Below, piece after piece: positions 15,170-23,883 of a stretch of DNA of 64,000 nucleotides. This DNA comes from a bacterium. GTDB taxonomy: Bacteria > Pseudomonadota > Alphaproteobacteria > Rhodobacterales > Rhodobacteraceae. How positions within the stretch are numbered: the first letter of the stretch is position 1; each line of letters begins with the position of its first letter. A program made the position numbers and the translations under genes. The notes beneath the pieces were generated by a model, which saw only the letters and a program-made list of their open reading frames with translations, did not search any database and was not told the origin of the DNA. The DNA is taken from assembly GCA_016124195.1 (NCBI GenBank), contig WGOE01000007.1:1-64000 (forward strand). Reading direction: 5' to 3'.

Positions 15170-15453
15170 ATCTGGCGCTGACCCATGCCGACCATCACAC
15201 CGGCGAATGCCGCCCGTCCTTCGAGACGATCGGCGCGGCGCTCGGGCGGCATGCGAATTGGGTGAAACGCGCCCTGAACAAGCCCGAGATGGCGCGCCAC
15301 CTGACGGTGGTGCGCGGCACCAATCGCCGCAACGCCTCGCGCTACCGCCTTTCCGAAGACGCCCTGCGGCGCGCCAGGCGGCGGCGGGAGGGGGACATAT
15401 CTGTCCGTAAAAGGGGGACAGGAATGCCCCCGGAACAAAGAAAAGGAACTTAA
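15170..15453 (+). pseudogene. HTH_36-type helix-turn-helix fragment
   Basis: In frame with a GTG at 15262 the translation reads HTGECRPSFETIGAALGRHANWVKRALN and continues HLTVVRGTNRRNASRYRLS. This is the pattern of helix-turn-helix domains found in plasmid replication and phage regulatory proteins (GECxPSxxTIAxxxG...VxRAxxxL...RxxNRYxL). The start of the original protein is missing, because it begins at the integrase relic. A 63-residue product from GTG is possible but probably not functional. Confidence 0.4.
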
Positions 15454-15474
15454 ACTAAGAACGGCCGCAGCCGC

Positions 15475-15505
15475 GCCGGATTTGCCCGAGCAGGGGCAAT
15501 CCGGC
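15475..15505. terminator. GC-rich hairpin at the island border
   Basis: GCCGGATT/TGCCC pairs with GGGGCA/ATCCGGC around GAGCA, with one bulged base on one side. It lies between the HTH relic and the minus-strand DUF427 gene, where convergent transcription would need stopping. No T-run is visible. Confidence 0.35.
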
Positions 15506-15581
15506 CCAGCCCCGGCCGGCAGCGCCCCGCTGTCACCGCTGTTCTTCGTCCCGCAGGGCATCTGCACGTTGCAGGCGCGGC

Positions 15582-15653
15582 TTAAGTCACGCGCGGCAAT
15601 GTCCCGGCAATCATGATCGCTGCAGGGACCAGCGTGACCAGTCTGAGCACCAT
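15582..15653 (-). CDS. Possible 23-residue hydrophobic peptide
   Basis: ATG at 15653 opens MVLRLVTLVPAAIMIAGT and stops at 15582. The peptide is mostly hydrophobic with one basic residue near the start, like a lone membrane helix or signal peptide. There is only a weak purine-rich stretch upstream and it lies downstream of the DUF427 gene on the same strand. No similarity recognised; may be chance. Confidence 0.2.
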   Translation of the reverse strand: MVLRLVTLVPAAIMIAGTLPRVT

Positions 15654-15714
15654 TTTCTTCGACCCCCTGTCGTTGCAAAGCGCATCGGGCGACGCCCGGT
15701 TGAATATGCGCTGT

Positions 15715-16188
15715 CTACCAATGCTGCGTCCCCGGCGCGCCCTTGATCCGGCCGACCAGATTGGGGGTGACCCAGCCGCCGTAGAAATTGCCCGGTTGCG
15801 GCTCGACCCGGACGGCGCCGACCCAGGCCTCGTCCATCTGTGCGGCATAAAAGGCGATGTGGCCGGCCAGTGCGGCGAAGCCTGCCGTGGGCCGGTCATA
15901 GGCCCAGGCTGCGCGGGGGGCGATCTTGTCGCCGGACAGGACGTCGTAGTAGCGCGCCACCCCCTTCCACTCGCAGAGGCTGCTGCCCGGCGCAGGGCGC
16001 AGGGTTGCCGCGACATCCTGAGGCGGCAGGTAGTAAGTCGGCGCGTGGTGCGTCTCGAGCACGCGAAGCGCGCGGATGGTGTCGGCCACCAGAACCCCGC
16101 CCAGACGGATTGTGATGCGCTGCGGTACGGGCTCCAACGCGGGCGGCCGAGGGTAGGATTGCACATTTTCGCGGACAAGATCAGTCAT
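15715..16188 (-). CDS. DUF427 domain protein
   Basis: Predicted 157 residues starting MTDLVRENVQSYPRPP; the ATG overlaps the stop of an upstream reading frame (ATGA) and has AAGG in front. The DUF427 pattern is clear: ITIRLGGVLVADTIRALRVLETH, TYYLPPQDV, SLCEWKGVARYYDV and CEWKG-type core, then PNLVGRIKGAPGTQHW at the end. The biochemical role of DUF427 is not known; the genes are often found with photolyase-type or redox genes in this order. Here it follows a collapsed gene and a photolyase-family gene and is probably in the same transcript. Confidence 0.85.
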   Translation of the reverse strand: MTDLVRENVQSYPRPPALEPVPQRITIRLGGVLVADTIRALRVLETHHAPTYYLPPQDVAATLRPAPGSSLCEWKGVARYYDVLSGDKIAPRAAWAYDRPTAGFAALAGHIAFYAAQMDEAWVGAVRVEPQPGNFYGGWVTPNLVGRIKGAPGTQHW

Positions 16189-16515
16189 TTGGCAGCCTTT
16201 CGTTCGGAGTTGCGGGCGATGCCCGAGCCAAGGATCGCCGTCAGGTGGACCAAAATAAGGGTCGGGCCGGCGGTCAATGCCAGATGACCCAAGGCCGGCA
16301 AGGGTGCCGGGCACCGTCCGCACGCCCTGGATCGCGGTGCGCCTCCCGGCCAGTCCAATGAACATGGCCGGGTGATGCGTACCGCGCGGCACGAGGCGTA
16401 AGACATCCCCGGCGAGCGGATTGCGTTTGTCCGGCGCGATCGTCGGCTGTCCCGCAGCCGCGAGCCGCCGCGCACAGGCCAAGCCCGCGATGCTCGACCC
16501 GTTGAAGGCGATCAT
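16189..16515 (-). pseudogene. Collapsed gene: FAD-oxidoreductase start joined to another protein's end
   Basis: The frame opening at 16515 (ATGA overlap with the photolyase-family stop) encodes a degenerate Rossmann start, FNGSSIAGLACARRLAAAG followed by DKRN, where FAD enzymes have GxGxxG. It then runs without a stop into the DUF427 gene. In another frame the last codons before DUF427 read LALTAGPTLILVHLTAILGS and end RNSERKAAK with a TGA that overlaps the DUF427 ATG. This looks like two former neighbours fused by a large deletion, with frameshift. Not expected to be functional. Confidence 0.55.
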
Positions 16516-17726
16516 GCCAGCACCTGTTTCAGGATCCGTGGGATGTTCTGCCTGACTTTGAAGAACCCCGCCGTGGCATGGGGCCAGATCGCCGTGTCCC
16601 AGTCACGCCGCCATTCACACAGCGCGATGCCCGCCCTGGCCAGCGCGGGCGCGGCCTGATCCAGCCAATCGCGCAGGGGACCCTGGGTGACATAAGGTGT
16701 GGCTATCTGCGTGGCGCCCGCCGCTACCGCCCATTTGGCCAAGGCGGCAGGGTCCGCGGCCTGCATGGACACGGCGTTCGCGTCCAACCGCCGCGCCGCA
16801 TCGGCCAAAGCCTCGGCCTCGAACCGGGTTACAAGATCGGACACGGGCAGGACAGAGCGCAGGTGACTGCCCGAAAGCGTGGCGGTGGTGCGGATCTCCA
16901 GCGCGGCAAGGTCGAAATCCTCGACCCTGCAATCCTCGTCGGTGATCAACAGGGCGGTGGGACGGCCGGGATCCGGGTCGGAAATGGCGCGAAGGGGCAG
17001 CACCGGGGGCAAGCCGTCGGGTTCTGTCGTCTCAAGCCCCTGTGTCACCTCCGCCAGATCGGACGGGCGCGGCGCAAAGCGCCCGGCGGTGAAGGCGGCG
17101 ATGTTCTGCGCCTCTGCCGGATAAGGTTTGCCGCGCGTATGCAAGCCCGCCACCCAACGCCAACCCAAAGTGTTCGAGGCCGCATCGCCATCCAGCAAAT
17201 GCCGGTAAAAGAAATCCGCGCCCAGCCGCCACGGCAGACCAAGAGTAAAGATCCAGATCGAGGCGAACCACATGCGGGCGTGATTGTGCAGATAGCCGGT
17301 CTCGCGCAATTCGGCGGCCCAGGCGTCAAAGCAGGCGAGACCGGTCTGGCCATCCGTCGCACGTTCCACATCGCGGCGCAGGCGGCGGTCGCGGTCAAGG
17401 GTGGACAGATCAGCCTCAAGCCCGGCGCGGTAGCTGTGCCAGACCTGCGGGCGCCGCTCCAGCCAGCCCTTGAAATAGCCGCGCCAGATCACCTCCTGCA
17501 CGAATTTGTCGGCCTCTTCCGGCCCGTGGGTGGCGAGGGCCAGGGCCACGGTGTCCTGTTCCAGCACCAGCCTGCGCCGGATGTAGGGCGACAGCACCGA
17601 TACCGCCTTGTGCGCCCCGGGGCCGCGATCGGTGTTGCGACCATTGGCATAGCGGCGCCCCATGCGCGGCGCGAACGCCTGCAATATCGCTTCGCCATCG
17701 GCGCGGGTGGCTCTGAAGGTCGTCAT
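16512..17726 (-). CDS. Photolyase/cryptochrome FAD-binding-domain protein
   Basis: Predicted 404 residues from ATG 17726 (GAGG about eleven bases upstream). The FAD-binding helical domain of the photolyase family is near the N-terminus: GPGAHKAVSVLSPYIRRRL, VQEVIWRGYFKGWLERRP, GYLHNHARMWFASIWIFTLG and NTLGWRWVAGLHTRGKPY. These match the FAD- and DNA-contacting stretches of photolyases. The usual N-terminal antenna domain is absent; a Rossmann-like region occupies the C-terminal third. Blue-light repair or photoreception is likely from the family, but the altered order leaves substrate uncertain. First gene of the group with the relic and DUF427. Confidence 0.8.
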   Translation of the reverse strand: MTTFRATRADGEAILQAFAPRMGRRYANGRNTDRGPGAHKAVSVLSPYIRRRLVLEQDTVALALATHGPEEADKFVQEVIWRGYFKGWLERRPQVWHSYRAGLEADLSTLDRDRRLRRDVERATDGQTGLACFDAWAAELRETGYLHNHARMWFASIWIFTLGLPWRLGADFFYRHLLDGDAASNTLGWRWVAGLHTRGKPYPAEAQNIAAFTAGRFAPRPSDLAEVTQGLETTEPDGLPPVLPLRAISDPDPGRPTALLITDEDCRVEDFDLAALEIRTTATLSGSHLRSVLPVSDLVTRFEAEALADAARRLDANAVSMQAADPAALAKWAVAAGATQIATPYVTQGPLRDWLDQAAPALARAGIALCEWRRDWDTAIWPHATAGFFKVRQNIPRILKQVLA

Positions 17727-17863
17727 CGGGTCGGTCCTCTGCGTGTTGCCGCGATAGCTGATGCGCCCGGTCCATATTTCAACATGTCGCAAGGGTAGCG
17801 TGCCGATTGATCTCGACCACCGGGGACATCCGCGCAGGCATCCTCGCGCAGGCCCGGCTGAGT

Positions 17864-18547
17864 TCAGAAAACCATCCGATAGCCTGCGCCAGGCTCTGTC
17901 AGAATGATCGTCGGAAAGGACGGGTCGGGTTCGATCTTGGCCCGCAACTGGCCGATGAAGACGCGCAGGTATTGAGTGTCGTCCTGATGTGCCGGCCCCC
18001 AGACCGCCGTCAGGATCTGGCGATGGGTCACCACCTTTCCAGCGTTGCGGGCCAAGACCCGCAGCAACCCGTATTCCTTTGGAGTGAGACGGACCGTCTC
18101 TGCGCCTTTGGTCACGAGATGACGGTCCAGATCGATTACGAGATCGCCCAGTTCCACCCTGTCGATCTGTTGGGACGACCGGGCGACATGGCGTGCAGCC
18201 GTCCGCAGGCGCGCCTGCAACTCGCTCACGCCAAAGGGTTTCTCAAGATAGTCGTCGGCCCCGAGGTCCAGCGCCGCAACCTTCTCGGCCTCGCGGTCGC
18301 GTGCGGACAGGACGATGATGGGCACCTGACTGAAACTGCGGATGTCCTTGAGCACATCCTTGCCGTCCCGGTCGGGCAGGCCCAGATCCAGCAGCACGGC
18401 GTCCGGCGCGATAGAGGCCGCCAGCCGCACGGCGTCAGCCCCGGTCAGCGCGGCACGGGTCTCGTACCCCGCGCTTTCAAGCGCGATGCGCAACATGGTC
18501 TGGATCTGGGACTCATCGTCAACGATCAGGATGCGGTGGAGGATCAT
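17864..18547 (-). CDS. kdpE: Response regulator KdpE
   Basis: Predicted 227 residues; start overlaps the stop of kdpD (ATGA). Receiver domain with acidic pair near residue 10, phospho-acceptor Asp54 in AVLLDLGLPD and Lys103 in DYLEKPFG, then an OmpR/PhoB winged helix (LTPKEYGLLRVLARNAGKVV, RVFIGQLRAKIEPDP and GYRMVF at the C-terminus). Activates the kdp genes when phosphorylated by KdpD under potassium limitation. It is the last gene of the seven-gene minus-strand operon, a common arrangement. Confidence 0.95.
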   Translation of the reverse strand: MILHRILIVDDESQIQTMLRIALESAGYETRAALTGADAVRLAASIAPDAVLLDLGLPDRDGKDVLKDIRSFSQVPIIVLSARDREAEKVAALDLGADDYLEKPFGVSELQARLRTAARHVARSSQQIDRVELGDLVIDLDRHLVTKGAETVRLTPKEYGLLRVLARNAGKVVTHRQILTAVWGPAHQDDTQYLRVFIGQLRAKIEPDPSFPTIILTEPGAGYRMVF

Positions 18548-21249
18548 GGGGTTTGTCCTTCGCCGGGCAGGGGTGCGGCCGGCAGGCGGATCACCAGCCT
18601 GGTGCCGCGCCGGCGTTGGGCAGGGCTTTCGGCCGTGATCTCGCCGCCCATGGCCCGAACCAACCCGCGGCAGATCGACAGTCCAAGACCGGTACCCGGC
18701 TTGCGCCGGTCGGTACCGCCGGCGCGCCAGAATTTCTCGAAGATGCGTTCCAGATCGGCGGGGCGGATGCCGGGGCCCGCGTCGGTCACACTGATCATCA
18801 CCTGGTCCACGGCATTTCGGGCATGGACGCTGACCTCGCTGCCTTCCCCGTATTTCACGGCATTGTCGAGCAGGTTGAAGAGGACCTGGGTCAACAGGTC
18901 CTGATCGCCGCGGACAAAGGCCAGATCGCGCGCCAGACTGATCCGAGGCGTCGCGCCAGGATGGGCCCTGACGCAGCGATCGACCGCCGCCCGGACCGCA
19001 TCGCCCACATCCACCCAGTCGCGCCGGGCCTTGATCGCGCCCTGCTCGATCCGGCTCATGTCCAGAAGGTTGCCGACAAAGCGGGTCAGCCGTTCCGTTT
19101 CTTGCCGGATGGTCAGCAAAAGGTCCTGCGATTGCGCCGATGACAGGTCCGGGCCCTGATCTTGCAGGGTTGTCACGCATCCGGCCATGACGGCAAGTGG
19201 CGTGCGCAGATCGTGGCTCAGCGAGGCGAGGAGCGCGTCGCGCAAGGCCTCGTTTTCTTCCAGGGCCGCCGCCTTCACGGCTGCCTGCACAAGGCTCGCC
19301 CGATCCAGCGCGACCGCTGCCTGCTCGGCCAATGCCTGCAAGCGGGTTTCCTCGTCCGGGGCCAAGGGAATTGCGTTGTCCCTCGGCGCGAAGCCCAGCA
19401 CGGCTACGACCCGACCGGCCGCGGTGAGCGGCAGGAAAAGCAGGCCAAGGTTGGGCAGGGTGGTCGTGCGCCAACCGGCCGGCTCGGCCTTTTCCAGGGC
19501 CCAGCGGGCGGCGGTGATTTCGCTCGGATCGGAAAGCTCTTCGGGCGGCCAAGCCGCGCGGACGACCAGTTCGCCTTCTTGCGGCAGCAAAAGCACAGCA
19601 CGCCCGCCAAAGAGGCCATGCACCTGCGTGACGGTCGCCCAAAGCACGTCTTCTTCGGTCGAGGCCGCGGCAAGTTTGCTGGCAAAGGCCGCCTGCGCCT
19701 CGATCGCGCGGGTCTGGGCCAGTGCCGCACGGGCCTGAGCGCGCTCCCGGCCAGTCAAAGACCCGGTCAGCGTCGCCACAACCAGGAAGACCAGCAGCGC
19801 AAAAAGCTCATGCGGCCGCGCGACGGTCAGCGTGTAGACCGGATCGATGAAGAAGAAGTTGTAGCCCAGAAATGACAGCGTCGCCGCCATCACTGCCGCG
19901 CGGGTGCCGCGCGTCAGCGAACAGGCCAGAACTCCGCCAAGGAACACCATCGACAGGTTCGGCAGCTCCATCACCGCATCAAGGCCAAGACCGACAGCAA
20001 TGCCGGCCAGGGTTGCCAGGGCGGCCCAAGCCAGATCCAGCGCAAGGCCGGGACCCCGCACCCAGGCCGCGACCCCTTGCCCGGATCCCTCTGTCGGGGC
20101 GTCCAGCGGCACGACCAGAACCGCGATGTCCTTTGCCCCGGACCGGATCGCCCCGGACTGGATCGCCTCGGGCAACGAACGGCCAGCAAGATGGGCCAAC
20201 CGGCGCTTGCGGCCACGACCGACGATGATCTGTGTCACGCTTTCGCGTGCGGCGAGCCGCAACAGATCGGCAGCGAAATCGGCCGAGGTCAGCCGCCTGA
20301 CGTCGGCCCCCAGGCTTTCGGCCAATGTCATCAACCCCGAGATGCGCGCATCGCGCCTTGGATCGGCCGTCTGCCCGGGACGCGCAAGCGACACCGCGAT
20401 CCAACTGGCATTGAGCGAGGTGGCAAGCCGCGCCGCCTGACGCACGAGGCGCTCTCCTCCCGGGGCGGGGCCCACGCAGACCAGCAGCCGCTCGGCACTG
20501 GCCAGGGGACCGCCGCCCGCGCGCTGATGCAGCAATTGGCTGACCTGATCGTCCACGCGGTCGGCGGTGCGGCGCAGCGCCATCTCGCGCAGCGCGGTCA
20601 GATTGGCCGGAGTGAAGAAGTTCTCTATCGCCCGCCGCGCTGCCTGCGGCAGATAGACCTTGCCGGCCCTCAGCCGCGCGATCAGTTCGTCCGGTGTGAT
20701 GTCGACCAAGACCACGTCCTGCGCCTCTTGCAGGATCGTATCGGGCACGGTCTCGCGCACGGTCACGCCGGTTATGCGTGTCACGACATCGGCCAGGCTT
20801 TCCAGATGCTGGACATTCAGGGCCGTCCAGACGTCGATCCCGGCGGCGAGCAGTTCCTTGACGTCCTGCCAGCGTTTCGGATGGCGACAATCCGGGGCAT
20901 TGCTGTGGGCGAGTTCGTCCACGATGATCAGCCGAGGGCGTCGGGCCAGCGCCGCGTCGATGTCGAATTCCTCCAGCACCTGACCTCGGTAGTCGATCCG
21001 CCGGCGCGGCAGGGTTTCCAGCCCCTGCGTCAGGGCTTCGGTCTCGGCCCTTGCATGGGTCTCGACGAGGCCCAGAACCACCTCGTTTCGTTCTGCCGCC
21101 AGGCGTTGCGCGGCCTGGAGCATCGCAAAGGTCTTGCCCACGCCCGGAGCGGCGCCGAGGAAGATCTTCAGCCGACCTTCGCCCTCGCGCGCCGCCAGGG
21201 CGAGAAGGGCATCGGGATCCGGTCGCGGGTCGAGTTCGGGCGGGACCAT
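18544..21249 (-). CDS. kdpD: Sensor histidine kinase KdpD
   Basis: Predicted 901 residues. Order: KdpD N-terminal ATP-binding domain with P-loop GAAPGVGKT (32-40) and Walker-B-like IIVDELAHSNAP, a USP-like domain, four closely spaced membrane segments around residues 400-500 (DUF4118 region), a GAF-like region, HisKA with SLSHDLRTPLAVMAG (His about 679), and HATPase with NLLDNAVKYGEGSE and DAGPGIRPADLERIFEKFWR. Full length, all boxes intact. It starts 12 bases after kdpC. Senses potassium/turgor at the inner membrane and controls KdpE. Confidence 0.95.
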   Translation of the reverse strand: MVPPELDPRPDPDALLALAAREGEGRLKIFLGAAPGVGKTFAMLQAAQRLAAERNEVVLGLVETHARAETEALTQGLETLPRRRIDYRGQVLEEFDIDAALARRPRLIIVDELAHSNAPDCRHPKRWQDVKELLAAGIDVWTALNVQHLESLADVVTRITGVTVRETVPDTILQEAQDVVLVDITPDELIARLRAGKVYLPQAARRAIENFFTPANLTALREMALRRTADRVDDQVSQLLHQRAGGGPLASAERLLVCVGPAPGGERLVRQAARLATSLNASWIAVSLARPGQTADPRRDARISGLMTLAESLGADVRRLTSADFAADLLRLAARESVTQIIVGRGRKRRLAHLAGRSLPEAIQSGAIRSGAKDIAVLVVPLDAPTEGSGQGVAAWVRGPGLALDLAWAALATLAGIAVGLGLDAVMELPNLSMVFLGGVLACSLTRGTRAAVMAATLSFLGYNFFFIDPVYTLTVARPHELFALLVFLVVATLTGSLTGRERAQARAALAQTRAIEAQAAFASKLAAASTEEDVLWATVTQVHGLFGGRAVLLLPQEGELVVRAAWPPEELSDPSEITAARWALEKAEPAGWRTTTLPNLGLLFLPLTAAGRVVAVLGFAPRDNAIPLAPDEETRLQALAEQAAVALDRASLVQAAVKAAALEENEALRDALLASLSHDLRTPLAVMAGCVTTLQDQGPDLSSAQSQDLLLTIRQETERLTRFVGNLLDMSRIEQGAIKARRDWVDVGDAVRAAVDRCVRAHPGATPRISLARDLAFVRGDQDLLTQVLFNLLDNAVKYGEGSEVSVHARNAVDQVMISVTDAGPGIRPADLERIFEKFWRAGGTDRRKPGTGLGLSICRGLVRAMGGEITAESPAQRRRGTRLVIRLPAAPLPGEGQTP

Positions 21250-21261
21250 GGCGGCAGGGGA

Positions 21262-21816
21262 TCACATGGCCGCCAGCCGGTCGAGCGCGAGGTTCAGCTC
21301 AAGCACGTTGACATGCGCCTCGCCCAGAAAGCCGAAGATCCGTCCGTGGACCTGCCGTTCGACCAGCGCGCGGACCTGATCCTGCGGCAGGTTGCGCGCA
21401 ACCGATACCCGCGCCACCTGCGCCCGCGCGTTGTCCGGCGAGATGTCGGGATCCAACCCCGAGGCCGAGGCCGTCACCGCATCGGCAGGCACCGGACCCG
21501 GCCCGCCGAGGGCCGCGACATCGCCTTTCACCCGTTCGATCAGTCTGGCCGACAGCGGGCCCAGGTTCGACCCGCCCGAAGCCAGGCCGTCGTAACCCGA
21601 AGCCGAAGGTCGGGGATGAAAATACTTCGGATCGGCGAAGGCCTGGCCGACCAGGGCCGAACCGACGATGACACCCTTCTGAACGACCGGGCTGCCGATC
21701 GCTGCCTGCGGGAACAACACCCGGTCCACCCCGGTCAGGGCCAGCGGATAGGCCAGGCCGGTCAGAAGCGTGAAGAGCAACAGAAGCACGAAGGCGGGGC
21801 GAATATGTTCGGTCAT
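21262..21816 (-). CDS. kdpC: Potassium-transporting ATPase subunit KdpC
   Basis: Predicted 184 residues with one N-terminal membrane helix (AFVLLLLFTLLTGLAYPLAL) and a periplasmic part containing GSALVGQAF, YFHPRPSASGYDGLASGGSN and ASGLDPDISP, the family signatures. KdpC helps couple ATP binding in KdpB to potassium binding. A strong ribosome site (GAGGAGG) precedes ATG 21816; ten bases separate it from kdpB. Confidence 0.95.
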   Translation of the reverse strand: MTEHIRPAFVLLLLFTLLTGLAYPLALTGVDRVLFPQAAIGSPVVQKGVIVGSALVGQAFADPKYFHPRPSASGYDGLASGGSNLGPLSARLIERVKGDVAALGGPGPVPADAVTASASGLDPDISPDNARAQVARVSVARNLPQDQVRALVERQVHGRIFGFLGEAHVNVLELNLALDRLAAM

Positions 21817-21826
21817 GGCGGCCTCC

Positions 21827-23872
21827 TCAGGCCAGATGCAGGGCAGAGACGGCCAGGTCGATCACCTTGATGCCGATGAAGGGCAGGATCAGGCCGCCCA
21901 AGCCATAGACGGCCAGATTGCGGCGCAAGAGTGCTGCGGCGCCCACCGGGCGATAGGGCACCCCGCGCAGGGCCAGGGGGATCAGCGCGATGATGATCAG
22001 CGCGTTGAAGATCACCGCCGACAGGATCGCCGATTGCGGCGAGGCGAGGTGCATCACGTTCAGCACCGCCATCTGCGGATAGGTGGCGACGAACAGCGCC
22101 GGCAGGATGGCGAAATACTTGGCCACGTCATTGGCGATGGAAAAGGTGGTCAACGAGCCGCGCGTCATCAGCAGTTGCTTGCCGATCTCTATGATCTCGA
22201 TCAGCTTGGTTGGATTGCTGTCGAGGTCCACCATGTTGCCCGCCTCGCGCGCGGCCTGGGTGCCGGTCTGCATGGCGACCCCCACGTCGGCCTGAGCCAG
22301 CGCCGGGGCGTCGTTGGTGCCGTCGCCACACATGGCGATCAGCCGCCCGCCCACCTGTTCGCGCCGGATATAGGCCAGCTTGTCTTCGGGCGTCGCCTCG
22401 GCGATGAAATCGTCCACACCGGCTTCCGAGGCGATGGCGGCCGCGGTCACCGGATTGTCGCCCGTCACCATCACCGTGCGGATACCCATGGCACGCAGTG
22501 CCGCAAACCGTTCACGGATGGCGGGCTTGATGACGTCCTTCAGATGGATCACCCCCAGAAGCCGCCCGCCATCGGCGACAGCCAGAGGCGTTCCGCCCGA
22601 GCGGGCGACCCGGTCCACCGCCTGGCGGAACTCGACCGGCGCGCGGTCAGGCGCCAGCCTTGCAAAGCGCAGCACCGCATCAACCGCGCCCTTGCGGATC
22701 ACCCGGCCCGCAATGTCGATGCCCGACAGCCGGGTCTGGGCGGCAAAGGGCACCAGCACCGCGCCCAGCATCTCCTGGTCTTCAAGGCCAAAGTCGGACC
22801 GCGCCAGTGCCACGATCGACCGGCCCTCTGGTGTCTCGTCCCCCTGGCTGGCCAGAAGGGCCGCGCTGGCCAGTTCCGCCGCCGTCACTCCGGGCAGGGC
22901 CAGGAATTCGGTCGCCATCCGGTTGCCGAAGGTGATCGTGCCTGTCTTGTCCAGAAGCAGCGTGTCGACATCTCCCGCAGCCTCGACCGCGCGGCCCGAA
23001 GTGGCGATAACGTTGAAGCGCACCAGCCGGTCCATCCCGGCAATGCCGATGGCCGACAAAAGCCCGCCGATCGTCGTCGGGATCAGGGTGACAAGCAGCG
23101 CGACCAGCACCACGACCGAAACGGCCGTTCCGGAATAGCCCGCGAGCCCCCAGAGCGTGGCAACCGCGATCAGGAAGATCAGCGTCATGCCCGACAACAG
23201 GACGGAAAGCGCCAGTTCGTTCGGTGTCTTCTGGCGCTCGGCCCCTTCGACCAGTGCGATCATCCGGTCGATGAAGGTCTGGCCTGGCGCTGCCGTCACG
23301 CGCACCCGGATCGCGTCGGACAGGACCGTGGTGCCGCCTGTCACGGCCGACCTGTCGCCGCCGGCCTCGCGGATGACCGGGGCGCTTTCTCCGGTGATGG
23401 CACTTTCGTTGATCGAGGCGACGCCGGAGATGATCTCGCCATCAAGCGGGATCAGGTCGCCCGCCTCGACCAGCACGATATCGCCGGGTTGCAGCGTCTG
23501 GGCATTGACCTTCTCGTACAGCCCGTCATCGGCGTCCGGGTGCAGCAACAGCCTGGCCTGAACGTCGCTGCGCGTCTGGCGCAGGCTTGCGGCCTGAGCC
23601 TTGCCGCGCCCCTCGGCCACCGCCTCGGCGAATGTGGCGAAAAGGACGGTGAACCACAGCCACAGGGCAATCTGGACCGAAAACCCGGCGTCGTGCCCTC
23701 TGGCCAGATCCCGCAGCCACAAGACGGTGACCAGCGCCGCCACGACTTCGGTGACGAAGATCACCGGGTTGTGCATCAGACGTCTGGGGTCGAGCTTCCA
23801 GACCGCATCGCGTGCGGCGCGGGTCAGGATCGCGCGGTCGAAGAGGGCGAGGGTCTTGGCGTCATGCGACAT
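21827..23872 (-). CDS. kdpB: Potassium-transporting P-type ATPase subunit KdpB
   Basis: Predicted 681 residues, the usual size. P-type ATPase signatures: TGES in the actuator domain ([19 protein letters not shown]), [12 protein letters not shown] with the phosphorylated Asp near 306, and [19 protein letters not shown] in the hinge. KdpB hydrolyses ATP and passes the potassium ion that enters via KdpA. The ATG at 23872 has AAGGAG six bases upstream; the frame is open further upstream inside kdpA but that is a shadow. Confidence 0.95.
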   Translation of the reverse strand: MSHDAKTLALFDRAILTRAARDAVWKLDPRRLMHNPVIFVTEVVAALVTVLWLRDLARGHDAGFSVQIALWLWFTVLFATFAEAVAEGRGKAQAASLRQTRSDVQARLLLHPDADDGLYEKVNAQTLQPGDIVLVEAGDLIPLDGEIISGVASINESAITGESAPVIREAGGDRSAVTGGTTVLSDAIRVRVTAAPGQTFIDRMIALVEGAERQKTPNELALSVLLSGMTLIFLIAVATLWGLAGYSGTAVSVVVLVALLVTLIPTTIGGLLSAIGIAGMDRLVRFNVIATSGRAVEAAGDVDTLLLDKTGTITFGNRMATEFLALPGVTAAELASAALLASQGDETPEGRSIVALARSDFGLEDQEMLGAVLVPFAAQTRLSGIDIAGRVIRKGAVDAVLRFARLAPDRAPVEFRQAVDRVARSGGTPLAVADGGRLLGVIHLKDVIKPAIRERFAALRAMGIRTVMVTGDNPVTAAAIASEAGVDDFIAEATPEDKLAYIRREQVGGRLIAMCGDGTNDAPALAQADVGVAMQTGTQAAREAGNMVDLDSNPTKLIEIIEIGKQLLMTRGSLTTFSIANDVAKYFAILPALFVATYPQMAVLNVMHLASPQSAILSAVIFNALIIIALIPLALRGVPYRPVGAAALLRRNLAVYGLGGLILPFIGIKVIDLAVSALHLA

Positions 23873-23883
23873 GACATTCTCCT

